DNA from: Myroides albus
Lineage (GTDB): Bacteria > Bacteroidota > Bacteroidia > Flavobacteriales > Flavobacteriaceae
NCBI RefSeq assembly: GCF_009711045.1
Contig: NZ_WMJX01000004.1
Location: 87,413 to 151,412 of the forward strand
Reading direction: 5' to 3'
Length of the DNA: 64,000 bases
Made by a program: the position numbers and the translations under genes. This document shows, one piece after another, positions 56,432 to 64,000 of the stretch (position 1 is the stretch's first letter; each line of letters begins with the position of its first letter). The notes beneath the pieces were generated by a model. That model saw only the letters and a program-made list of their open reading frames with translations, was not told where the DNA came from and made no database searches.

Positions 56432-57170
56432 ATGAATCGCATTTTTTCCGATGTAATCCAAAAGTATTGGGCTAAACAACTTATGGAGGGCAAAACTTCT
56501 ACATACCGATGAACTGTTGACCTTACTAATTAGTAAAAATGTAAGTGAAAGTGAACAAATTGCCCTTGTGAAAATGAACAATGGACATTGTATTGCTACT
56601 GTTTGTGCGAGTAGTGAGTTTGCCAAACGAATTGCAAAAGAAGAGGATATGAGCTTGGAAATATTCCACTCTATTGTAAAGCAGATGGGGTTGAGACTCT
56701 CATGTGTTTATGGGCTTTACTACTTTGGTGAATTAGAAAAAGAAGATTTGATAGATGATTTTGAAGATGGGATTATTAGTACAGTTGGTGTTCGCAAGTT
56801 GTTAGCAGAAGATTCAGCATTACTCAAAGGGTTTGAATCATCTCTAATTGCAAGTGGTGTAGATGCGTTATCAGTTGATTTTGAAAAACAAAACTTATAC
56901 GGGATAATTGAAAATGCGGAGTTAATCGCTATAGCCATTGCTGTTAAATGGAGGCAAAGTAATGAGATAGTGGATGTACAGCCTGTGGTATTACCATCAT
57001 TTGATTCTATAGAGAATAGTACAAGGCTAATGCAGTTTGTGGCTTTTGACTTGTTTAAACAAGGGTATGAGTTTCAGTATAGGGTTATAGGAGATGATAT
57101 CAATTCCAAGGCGCTTGCTGAATCAATTCCTCTGGAGTTGTTTGGACAATGGCAAAGTGTGTTAGTTTAA
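56432..57170 (+). pseudogene. Frameshifted gene, unknown function
   Basis: ATG 56432 begins a short frame (MNRIFSDVIQKYWAKQLMEG, then KTSTYR and a TGA at 56510). Shifting by one base at TAC-C-GATGAA continues without a stop into the 217-residue frame that ends at 57170 (DELLTLLISKNVSESEQIA onwards). The downstream frame has no ATG near its start, only TTG. The simplest reading is a one-base insertion in a ~240-residue protein. A stretch IALVKMNNGHCIATV and the end GQWQSVLV are visible but I do not recognise the family. A sequencing error is possible. Confidence 0.5.
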
Positions 57171-57245
57171 TGGTGAAAGATGTAATCTAAGGCGCTTTAT
57201 AGCTTAAAGGGAATCTTAGCTAAAGTTTCTTTAAACAATGTGTAT

Positions 57246-57746
57246 TTAGGGTAGGCAAGTGCGGTATATTGTATCGTGTATACTAAAGAATCCCCTTTGG
57301 TTGTAGGCGCTGTCTTTTTTTGCTTCTATCCAACATTCTACAAACCATTTGGTAAGTATTTCATCTTTGCTTTGATCTAGTTGTTCTGTTAACTTGTCAA
57401 AAGCATCCAGTTCTTCTTCGGTTTCTCCCCATTGTTCTTCTAAGTCGTAAAAGGCTCTATCTAACTCCTTTGAAAAGATGGAGTCTGATATGTCTGATAG
57501 CATTTTCTTGGCACCAATAGAAATCACATCCTCTTGTATGTCCTGTGCCCAAACCACAATGTCTAAAGAATCATACATATACTCAAAGTAAAAACATTCG
57601 ATAGACTCGAAGGAATATTCATTTTTTAAGGGTAGATAATCTCCTTCAAAAAGCATTTTCAAATTGGCTACCATGTTTTGTTGTAACAGACAAAGTCTAT
57701 TGTTTAACGCTTGAATAAAGTATTGATGTTGTTTTTCGATCTCCAT
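57246..57746 (-). CDS. Hypothetical protein, 166 aa
   Basis: A soluble, very acidic 166-residue protein with predicted helices (EIEKQHQYFIQALNNRLCLL; GETEEELDAFDKLTEQL) and a conserved-looking end (RGFFSIHDTIYRTCLP). It has no signal peptide and no known motif. Its start region lies back to back with an AraC fragment on the other strand. Function unknown; it may be a real small gene rather than a remnant because the frame is clean. Confidence 0.55.
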   Translation of the reverse strand: MEIEKQHQYFIQALNNRLCLLQQNMVANLKMLFEGDYLPLKNEYSFESIECFYFEYMYDSLDIVVWAQDIQEDVISIGAKKMLSDISDSIFSKELDRAFYDLEEQWGETEEELDAFDKLTEQLDQSKDEILTKWFVECWIEAKKDSAYNQRGFFSIHDTIYRTCLP

Positions 57747-57802
57747 ACAATTACAGATTATTGCTTAGTTTGTTTAGTGTAAAAATAGTAATTTCGAATT
57801 AA

Positions 57803-58324
57803 CAACTGTTACGTTTTTTGGGAAGCCTATACATTTATCCAGTGAGTAATTTGATGTATGAGATGTTGATCTATGCTAGGCAGTGGAAGGGAATTATCCT
57901 ACCTGATACTTGGGTGTATGAGTTTTTATCTACGATGAAGCACTATATTATGCAGCATCCAGGTAAATCATTTTCTATTCAATTGCCTACAACAGAAGAG
58001 CCTAAAATGTTGTTGATCACAGAGTATATGCAAAAGAATTTAGGAGAAGCATTAACTCTAAATGGAATAGCTGAGTTATTTGGCTATAGTGTGAGGACGT
58101 TGACAAGATTATTTAAATCTCATTTAGATATTTCGTTTTTGCAATATTTAAAGATGGTAAGAATGATTAAGGCTATGGAGCTTCTGATGAGTACAGATAA
58201 GAATGTGAGTGAAATAGCCTTCGATGTTGGCTATTCTAATATTGCTGCTTTTAGCAATACTTTTCAGCAATTGTTTAATGTCAGGCCAAGTGATTTCCAG
58301 ATTTCAATGCACAATATAAAGTAA
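57803..58324 (+). pseudogene. AraC-family regulator, N-terminally truncated
   Basis: Only the C-terminal two-thirds of an AraC/cupin regulator is present. The visible part begins at the junction between the cupin and DNA-binding regions (VSNLMYEMLIYARQW) and contains the complete double HTH (LNGIAELFGYSVRTLTRLFK; IAFDVGYSNIAAFSNTFQQ; VRPSDFQ). A stop at 57800 closes the frame upstream. The cupin half (about 100 residues) is missing, replaced by the promoter side of the opposite gene. The product could still bind DNA without ligand control (ATG 57854). Confidence 0.6.
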
Positions 58325-58328
58325 AAAT

Positions 58329-58359
58329 AAACGCTTATAGTTTATAGCTATAAGCGTTT
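58329..58359. terminator. Bidirectional terminator
   Basis: A perfect 12-base stem AAACGCTTATAG with CTATAAGCGTTT and loop TTTATAG, between the convergent AraC fragment and the SDR gene. Confidence 0.85.
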
Positions 58360-58366
58360 TGTTATT

Positions 58367-59092
58367 TTAAGCGTTTTGTTTTGTATCTGAGATAATCAGT
58401 TCTCGTAATAATACGCTCTGAGGTAAGTCGTAAGCAAATTTGATAGTACGCGCTACATCAATAGCTTGAATACGGTTTGCTCCAGATGATTTCATCCACT
58501 CTTTATAGCCCTCTTTAATATCTTCACTAGTTGTATGGCTTAAGAGCTCTGTTGCTACTGCTCCAGGCTCAACAGAAATAATACGCACATTATAAGGACT
58601 AAGTTCTAAACGAGCAGTTTGTGTTACTCCTCTTACAGCATATTTACTAGCACAGTAGGCAGCGTGATTATGAAAGGGTAATACACCAGCTATTGAGGAT
58701 ACATTGATAATAGTTCCTGTTTGTCTATCCTTCATATCTCCCATTACAGCTTGCATACCGTTCATGACACCTAATACATTGATATCAAGCATTTGTTTCC
58801 ATTCTTGAGGATCCTGAGTAGCTAAATCACCTAATAGCATTACACCTGCATTATTAATTAATAAGTCTGTCTTGCCATATATTGCCTCAGCTTCACGGAT
58901 TGCTTTTTCGAAAGCATCTTTATTAGCTACATCTACACTTTTGCATAGTGTATTTGGTAAGTTTAAAGCTTCCATTTTATCCAGTCTTCTCGCTAATAAT
59001 AGTAGAGGATGTCCACTGTTAGCGAATTCTTTAGCTAGTTCCATACCGAAGCCAGAGCTAGCACCTGTGATTACTACTAATTTCTTTTCCAT
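58367..59092 (-). CDS. Short-chain dehydrogenase/reductase
   Basis: A 241-residue SDR. I start at the second ATG (59092, MEKKLVV), because the likely -7 element TAAATTGC (59113-59120 on the minus strand) would put transcription start too close to the first ATG at 59116. Cofactor loop TGASSGFG, NNAG, the catalytic Ser (NVSSIAG) and YCASK (Tyr and Lys) are intact. It belongs to the YdfG/short-chain class often acting on small hydroxy acids; the substrate is unknown. Confidence 0.85.
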   Translation of the reverse strand: MEKKLVVITGASSGFGMELAKEFANSGHPLLLLARRLDKMEALNLPNTLCKSVDVANKDAFEKAIREAEAIYGKTDLLINNAGVMLLGDLATQDPQEWKQMLDINVLGVMNGMQAVMGDMKDRQTGTIINVSSIAGVLPFHNHAAYCASKYAVRGVTQTARLELSPYNVRIISVEPGAVATELLSHTTSEDIKEGYKEWMKSSGANRIQAIDVARTIKFAYDLPQSVLLRELIISDTKQNA

Positions 59093-59298
59093 TGTCGATG
59101 AATTGTTTTTATGCAATTTACTGACAATAATGGTTTTTACGTTTAATGTAGTAGCTTTTTTTTTGATATATTTATCTCGTTATAAGGTGTGTACGATGTA
59201 GTATAAAATGGCTTATCCTTTAAAACGACTATTGTGTTTAGCTATCCAAATTGTAATAAAAATATTTTAGAAAGATTGTGCTTTATCAAGTTTACTAA

Positions 59299-59535
59299 AG
59301 AGGTTTTATAATACCTTCGTATAAAGGAGTTAAACTTATAGAGATAAGATTTATAAACGCAATAGAATTACTACCATCTAATTATGCTAAAAGCCACTAT
59401 CAGAGTCTTATGGGGAGTACAGCAGAGTGCCCAAAAGAATGGAATGCTGAGTGGAATAGAAGTTTGTCAGATAGTGATATAGAACCGATGGGGGATACTA
59501 TTAAACGAGTGGACTTAATAATAGGGATAGAGTAG
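59299..59535 (+). pseudogene. Remnant open frame, unknown
   Basis: An open frame of about 78 codons without a start codon until ATG 59410, ending at TAG 59533. It reads RFINAIELLPSNYAKSHYQS then GSTAECPKEWNAEWNRSL. The codon pattern looks gene-like but the 5' part is closed by a TAA at 59296. It may be the tail of a deleted gene. The rest of the spacer 59117-59571 shows only the SDR promoter. Confidence 0.3.
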
Positions 59536-59571
59536 AGGTAAGTAATGTATAACTAAATAAATTAAGCGGTA

Positions 59572-60384
59572 ATGAAAGAGATTTTTGAAACCTTTAGTCC
59601 TAATAGTGCTTTAGTAAAGAAGTATGTGGACTATTACTACTTAGATATAAAGCCCAATAATGAGGTGAGAGAGTACCAGTGCTTTCCTCATTATAATAAT
59701 ACAATCTCTATCTACGCCTCTCATCAGCTAGCTAGTGATGGATCGATGGCGTTTAATAAAGGAGCAGATGATTATCAGATATTCACTCCTATTAGAGAAG
59801 ACATACTTCATGTGAAGCAGGTGGGGAGAGTGCACAGAGTCGTTATTGTCTTTCACCCATTAGGGATACAGCAGTTTTATCGCCATTTAAGTTTTGTCAA
59901 TCTAATTACTGATTATAAATTTATTGAGGAAAAAGAGTTAGCAAAAGTCTTCGCTACTACTGATGTAGATGTTATTACTACATTGTTAGATACAGCGCTA
60001 GAGAAGAGATATAAGCCATTCTCAAATAGCCTTCTAGAACAAGCAATAGAGTATATCTTCAGTGAAGAAGATAACTTCTCTGTACAAGAGTTAGCAGATA
60101 GACTAGGAGTGAGCAGACAACATCTAAATAGAGTTTTTAAGGCCAATATGGGAGTATCTTTAAAGAGGTTTTACGATATCTATTTGTTTAGAAAAACGGT
60201 GAACCAGAAACTCTATACCTCTCCTGAAGAGAAGTTGACTGATATTGCTTATCGCTTTAACTTTAATGATCAGTCTCATTTGATTAAAACCTATAAAGCA
60301 ATGACCAATAATTCTCCTAAAAACTTCTTTGAGAAAGGTACTAAGCTAGGAAGCAAAGATACTTTTTGGCATCTAGAGAAATAG
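59572..60384 (+). CDS. AraC-family regulator
   Basis: A 270-residue regulator with an N-terminal ligand-type region (about 1-150; EIFETFSPNSALVKKYVDYY is like the DUF6597 form common in Bacteroidota) and a C-terminal double HTH (VQELADRLGVSRQHLNRVFK; LTDIAYRFNFNDQSHLIKTY; NNSPKNFF). It ends at the base before the frame of the next gene opens, so the two are probably co-transcribed, and it may regulate the esterase-like gene. Confidence 0.87.
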   Translation: MKEIFETFSPNSALVKKYVDYYYLDIKPNNEVREYQCFPHYNNTISIYASHQLASDGSMAFNKGADDYQIFTPIREDILHVKQVGRVHRVVIVFHPLGIQQFYRHLSFVNLITDYKFIEEKELAKVFATTDVDVITTLLDTALEKRYKPFSNSLLEQAIEYIFSEEDNFSVQELADRLGVSRQHLNRVFKANMGVSLKRFYDIYLFRKTVNQKLYTSPEEKLTDIAYRFNFNDQSHLIKTYKAMTNNSPKNFFEKGTKLGSKDTFWHLEK

Positions 60385-60450
60385 ATGTTCCATTTGTACA
60401 ATTTTATTATTGTAGTGTTGTTTACATTCGCTTTATTAATAATTAGAATT

Positions 60451-62130
60451 ATGAAGGGATATCATGTACTACTAGCATTTATGTTTAGTATCGTTAGTTT
60501 TGGACAGAATACATACTCTAAGTTGATCAATCAAGCAGATGATTTGTTAGAAGAGCACGAGGATGAGCAAAGTAAAAGACAAGCTTTTTCTCTTTATGAA
60601 AAGGCGTTTAAGTCATTTCCAGACAGTATAACAGCAGCTGATTTATCAGAAATATCAATTATTGCCTCGGAGTTAAAAGAGGCAGATAAAGCCTTTGCTT
60701 ATCTAGATCGGTTGATAAAGATAGAACGCGCACAATATGGCTTCCCAGGTTGGCAAAATGTAACAAATAAAAGTGCTTTAGAAGAATACAAGAACTTATT
60801 AGATGATCCTGGATGGGCTTCTATGATGAGTGAAGCGCATGCGTTAAAAGCTAAGTTTGATGTAAATTTAAAAAAGGAAGAGGAAGAGTTCTATAAGGTG
60901 AAATCTACTAAAGAGTTAACCTCTACTAATGGAAAGAAATTATATGAAGAAATCAAAGCGTACAATCCTTATCTGCCTAAGGCAAAACAAGATTATTCTA
61001 TAAGCTTTACTATAAATGATACGGTGAAGACGTCTTTCTTTATTCATTTGCCTAAGAACTATTCTCCAAAGAAGGAATATCCAGTGTTATTCTTTTTGCA
61101 TGGAGCAGTTAGATATAATAATCTTCAAGAGTTTCAGACTAGAGAACTTAGTTTAGGAGGATGGAATAGATACTATACGAAATATGGAGATCTAGATGAG
61201 GTGATATTAATATTCCCAAGTGGAGGGAAGAAGTATAATTGGATGACACCTAATGATGGCTTCTTTATGATATCTGCTATGCTGAGAGAGGTTAAGAAGG
61301 CTATTAATGTAGATGATAATAAGGTGTTTATCGCAGGACATTCTAATGGAGCTACGGGTTCATTCTCTTATTTGATGAAAGACTCTTCTCCCTTTGCAGG
61401 ATTCTATGGGTTTAATACTCAACCTAAGGTATTCACAGGAGGAACTTTTATAGAGAATATAAAGAATCGTTCTTTTATCAACTTCTCTACAGATGAGGAC
61501 TATTATTATCCTCCTAACGCAAATGATTCTTTTACAGCTATGATGAATGAGTTAAAGGCAGACTATAAAGAGTATCGTTATAACGGTTTTCCACATTGGT
61601 TCCCAGAGTTTGACGAGTCAGAACCAGCTTATGAGATATTGTTTAAAGATCTTAAGGAGAGACAACGCAAGAGTTTTACTAAAGAGCTGACATGGGAGTT
61701 TGACGACAATGCTTATGGAGGTGTGGATTGGTTGACTAATATCAAATTAGATACGCTTGATCAGAAAGCTGATTGGCATAAAGAACGAAACTTTAAAATT
61801 ACCAGATGGCTAGAGTATGATAAAGCTGAAAACCTGCAAACGATAGAAGTAGATAAGAACGCTTTCGATATGCCACGCTTATCAGGTAAGGCTGTAGCCC
61901 GTTATAAAGACAATGAATTTAGAATAGAAACATCTCGTGTTAAATCCTTATCTATAGCCATTTCTCCTGAAATGGTAAACCTGAAGAATAAGATTAAAGT
62001 TTATATCAATGGTAGGTTGTACTATGATAAGAAAGTAGATTATAATACTGCATTTATATTAGATAATTTTGACAAAACTAGAGATAGAAAAACGATTTGG
62101 ATTAATAAGATTGATATTACAGTAGAATAA
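60451..62130 (+). CDS. Secreted alpha/beta-hydrolase (esterase-like)
   Basis: I start at ATG 60451, which gives a clean signal peptide (KGYHVLLAFMFSIVSFGQ); the longer frame begins with an extra hydrophobic stretch. The 559-residue protein has an N-terminal TPR-like helical region (about 20-180) and a C-terminal esterase/polyhydroxybutyrate-depolymerase-like domain: FIHLPKNYSPKKEYPVLFFL then HGAVRYNN, the nucleophile Ser in GHSNGATGSF and a candidate His in GFPHWFPEF. A beta-rich tail (about 450-559) follows. It is exported, probably to the periplasm; substrate unknown. Confidence 0.75.
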   Translation: MKGYHVLLAFMFSIVSFGQNTYSKLINQADDLLEEHEDEQSKRQAFSLYEKAFKSFPDSITAADLSEISIIASELKEADKAFAYLDRLIKIERAQYGFPGWQNVTNKSALEEYKNLLDDPGWASMMSEAHALKAKFDVNLKKEEEEFYKVKSTKELTSTNGKKLYEEIKAYNPYLPKAKQDYSISFTINDTVKTSFFIHLPKNYSPKKEYPVLFFLHGAVRYNNLQEFQTRELSLGGWNRYYTKYGDLDEVILIFPSGGKKYNWMTPNDGFFMISAMLREVKKAINVDDNKVFIAGHSNGATGSFSYLMKDSSPFAGFYGFNTQPKVFTGGTFIENIKNRSFINFSTDEDYYYPPNANDSFTAMMNELKADYKEYRYNGFPHWFPEFDESEPAYEILFKDLKERQRKSFTKELTWEFDDNAYGGVDWLTNIKLDTLDQKADWHKERNFKITRWLEYDKAENLQTIEVDKNAFDMPRLSGKAVARYKDNEFRIETSRVKSLSIAISPEMVNLKNKIKVYINGRLYYDKKVDYNTAFILDNFDKTRDRKTIWINKIDITVE

Positions 62131-62138
62131 GACAGTAG

Positions 62139-62163
62139 AGCTAGTAGAGATACTAGCTTTTTT
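62139..62163 (+). terminator. Terminator after the hydrolase gene
   Basis: AGCTAGTA pairs with TACTAGCT around GAGA, followed by a T-run, 8 bases after the stop codon. Confidence 0.85.
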
Positions 62164-62199
62164 GGGTTTAATGTACTTTTAATAAAATAGGTAGAAACG

Positions 62200-62598
62200 A
62201 TGGAGAGAATGTATCAGAATGATGAATTCGTTTGTGTAGAGTTAAATGGCTTGAGGATAGAGCGCGTAATAACGTGTATGAGTGATGAACGTGATAATGT
62301 AATTGTACTTTATTTAAAAGTAGAAGCTTTAGGTTGGTTTGACTTTTTTATTGACGCAGGTATTGCAGTGATGGAAAAGATAAAAGAAATAGAAGAGGAC
62401 GATAGTTATATATACCTAGATAAATCCCAAGAATTAGAGGCCATCGGAGTGAGGATAAAAGGTATCTATTGTCAGTCTGTCGAAAGTAGTTGTCGTCTGG
62501 CCATAGCATTAGAGAATAATACTAATCTAATTTTACAATCAAAGGACATGAGTGATTATGAAAGTGATGTAGAGTTGTTGCTTTTAGATCTTGGATAA
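62200..62598 (+). CDS. Hypothetical protein, 132 aa
   Basis: A small acidic soluble protein with no signal peptide and no recognised motif. It looks like a single alpha/beta domain (VCVELNGLRIERVITCMSD; NVIVLYLKVEALGWFDFFID). The terminator before it suggests its own promoter. It may be an immunity-type or regulatory protein; no evidence decides. Confidence 0.55.
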   Translation: MERMYQNDEFVCVELNGLRIERVITCMSDERDNVIVLYLKVEALGWFDFFIDAGIAVMEKIKEIEEDDSYIYLDKSQELEAIGVRIKGIYCQSVESSCRLAIALENNTNLILQSKDMSDYESDVELLLLDLG

Positions 62599-62751
62599 AA
62601 GAGGGGCGGCTATTTCATCAGTGGATTAAGATATATTATCATTTATACAATACATTTTTTGTAGTACCATTCCCATCTTTCAATTATTTATTTAAATTAG
62701 CTTTGAGTTTTTAGGAATAAATCATCTCTAACTTTAACAAATAACCATTAG

Positions 62752-63318
62752 ATGAAACAAAAGATTAAAAATTATAGTATTCACTTTATTAAAGAGATTA
62801 TTCCTATCGTGGTGGGTATTCTTATTGCTATTTTTATTGATAATTGGAATGCTCATAGAAAAGACCAAGCTTATATCAATCAAGTGTTTTCGACTGTTTA
62901 TAGTGAGTTAAAGGAGTCTAGAGAGGAGATAGAGTTTATTCTCCCTATACAGAAAGATTTGGTCAAAGCCTTAGAAAAGTACGTTGATAACGAAGAGAAA
63001 AGTCTACAACAGATAGTCATGGAGTCTAAGGGAATCTTCATTCCTCAGATTAAAACAACTGCGTGGCGCTCTATTGCAGCGACTAAGATTGATCTGATTG
63101 ATTACGATAAGGTAGCTGCTATGACTAATATCGAGGACTTAAAGCAAATGTTAAGTAATAAGAGTGCTTTTTTAATGAATCTTTTGTATTCTAATATGGA
63201 TAAGACGGATAAGAGCATCAAACAGACATTTAAGATGGTCATATTAGATATTATTCAGACAGAAAATACGTTAGAACAGCGTATAGAGCTGATGGAGCAA
63301 GAAAGGGATAAGAAGTGA
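62752..63318 (+). CDS. Small membrane-anchored protein, DUF6090-like
   Basis: A 188-residue protein with one N-terminal transmembrane segment (IIPIVVGILIAIFIDNW) followed by a helical, charged region. The opening (FIKEIIPIVVGILIAIFIDN then WNAHRKDQAY) recalls DUF6090 proteins of Bacteroidota, identified by me from memory. Function unknown. Confidence 0.6.
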   Translation: MKQKIKNYSIHFIKEIIPIVVGILIAIFIDNWNAHRKDQAYINQVFSTVYSELKESREEIEFILPIQKDLVKALEKYVDNEEKSLQQIVMESKGIFIPQIKTTAWRSIAATKIDLIDYDKVAAMTNIEDLKQMLSNKSAFLMNLLYSNMDKTDKSIKQTFKMVILDIIQTENTLEQRIELMEQERDKK

Positions 63319-63370
63319 TAACTGTGGTATTTCTTTCCAATTTATAACGGAGTGATTTAACTGTTTATGA

Positions 63371-63802
63371 AGTATTTTTTTTTATGACTCCATTAAAGAT
63401 AATCTGATAAGTAAGAATTTTATTCTCGATTTAAGGAATAATAGTGGAGTAGGAGACAAGAGCTCTGCAGAGTTTTATAACTTGTTTAAGAAGTTTAAAG
63501 GAAATATATATGTACTTGTAAATTTTAATACCATTAGTAATGCAGAGCAATTCACACTAAAATTGAAGAAATTAAATAATGTGATGGTATTAGGTGGTAA
63601 TACCAAAAGAATGCTTACTTATGGTAGAAATTATGCTGTAGATAAGGTAAGTCCTTCTGCTTTTTTTAAAATACATTTTTCGGGTCTAAATACGCATTGG
63701 CGCAAGTATTTATCCTATGAGGGTAAAGGAGTGAGACCTGATTTCTATTTATCATCTACTGAAGACTGGATAGAACAGGCAATCAGAAAGTATTGTGAAT
63801 GA
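63371..63802 (+). pseudogene. S41 peptidase fragment
   Basis: Only the C-terminal half of an S41 (tail-specific/C-terminal-processing-type) protease is present. The frame is open from 63371 (after TGA 63368) and reads SKNFILDLRNNSGVG, FYNLFKKFKG, NIYVLVNFNTISNAEQF with the nucleophile serine, and VLGGNTKRMLTYG. The PDZ and N-terminal parts are missing. A T9 run (63375-63383) sits at the apparent start: one T fewer would join ATG 63367 to this frame. Upstream sequence belongs to a different gene, so it is a remnant. Confidence 0.6.
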
Positions 63803-64000
63803 CAGTAATGTAAATAGTATAGTGTATAGATTTTCCACTGTTTATAATTACTAGTTTCTCATCTTAGGTCATCTTTTATTATTAGCATAATTATAGTGCT
63901 TGATAGGGGGGGCTAGCTTTAGTTTGTCTAAATTTTTAACGGGAGGACAATCCCTGATCAGTAGTGTAAATCGTCAGCAAAAAGTGGACAATTAAGATAC
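63803..64000. other. Right edge, no gene seen
   Basis: 198 bases without a supported gene. A run of seven G at about 63906-63912 is unusual in this AT-rich sequence. The last 40 bases (GTCAGCAAAAAGTGGACAAT near the end) have the look of an insertion-sequence edge but this cannot be tested inside the window. Confidence 0.3.

Overview
The window looks like the chromosome of a low-GC member of the Flavobacteriaceae (Bacteroidota), possibly Myroides or a close relative; the genus is an inference from overall content. The evidence is a SusC/RagA-style TonB-dependent receptor with an N-terminal carboxypeptidase-like domain, Bacteroidota-type promoters (-7 element TAnnTTTG, little Shine-Dalgarno sequence), single-chain PurL, a hisGDCBHAF(IE) operon, many LxxC lipoproteins, and AT-rich spacers closed by strong hairpin terminators. 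I saw no rRNA, tRNA, CRISPR array or intact transposase.

Layout. 1-3.3 kb (minus): a TonB receptor gene followed by a lipoprotein gene cut by the window edge. 3.3-5.6 kb: flavohemoprotein (NO dioxygenase) and a Crp/Fnr-family regulator, with a perfect Crp-type palindrome upstream of hmp. 5.7-18.5 kb: an accessory-looking region with a 1687-aa DUF4132 (MolR-like) protein and its small partner, a lipoprotein, a deoxyribosyltransferase-like protein, two paralogous SWIM zinc-finger proteins (one half-length), a possible SUKH-like protein, a possible DUF2004 protein and two small beta-barrel proteins. 18.5-21.8 kb: Xaa-Pro aminopeptidase, a small membrane-associated HExxH protein and an alpha/beta hydrolase. 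21.9-29.1 kb: the complete histidine operon preceded by a leader peptide containing HHRHH and an attenuator. 29.1-38.2 kb (minus): purL, two family 2 glycosyltransferases, an LTA-synthase-like membrane sulfatase-fold protein, dapD and a beta-hydroxyacid dehydrogenase. 38.4-45.5 kb: an AraC regulator followed by a tripartite RND efflux operon. 45.8-48.6 kb: a haem-type membrane protein, a small membrane protein, 1 kb without genes, and two tandem 66-aa paralogues. 48.7-53.9 kb: a mutagenic-polymerase cassette (DnaE2-like plus Y-family polymerase) divergent from a LexA-like XRE-S24 regulator, with two matching palindromes between them. 54-64 kb: lgt, a butanediol-dehydrogenase-like enzyme without its structural zinc cysteines, then a stretch with several broken or truncated genes (a frameshifted ORF, an AraC tail, a remnant ORF and an S41 protease tail) among an SDR, an AraC regulator, a secreted esterase-like protein and small unknown proteins.

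How the genes work together. The clearest regulatory circuits are histidine attenuation, the Crp-type control of NO detoxification, and the autoregulated SOS-like mutasome. The least understood part is the DUF4132/SWIM region, which carries components I recall from MoxR-VWA ternary systems but no MoxR ATPase or VWA protein inside this window.
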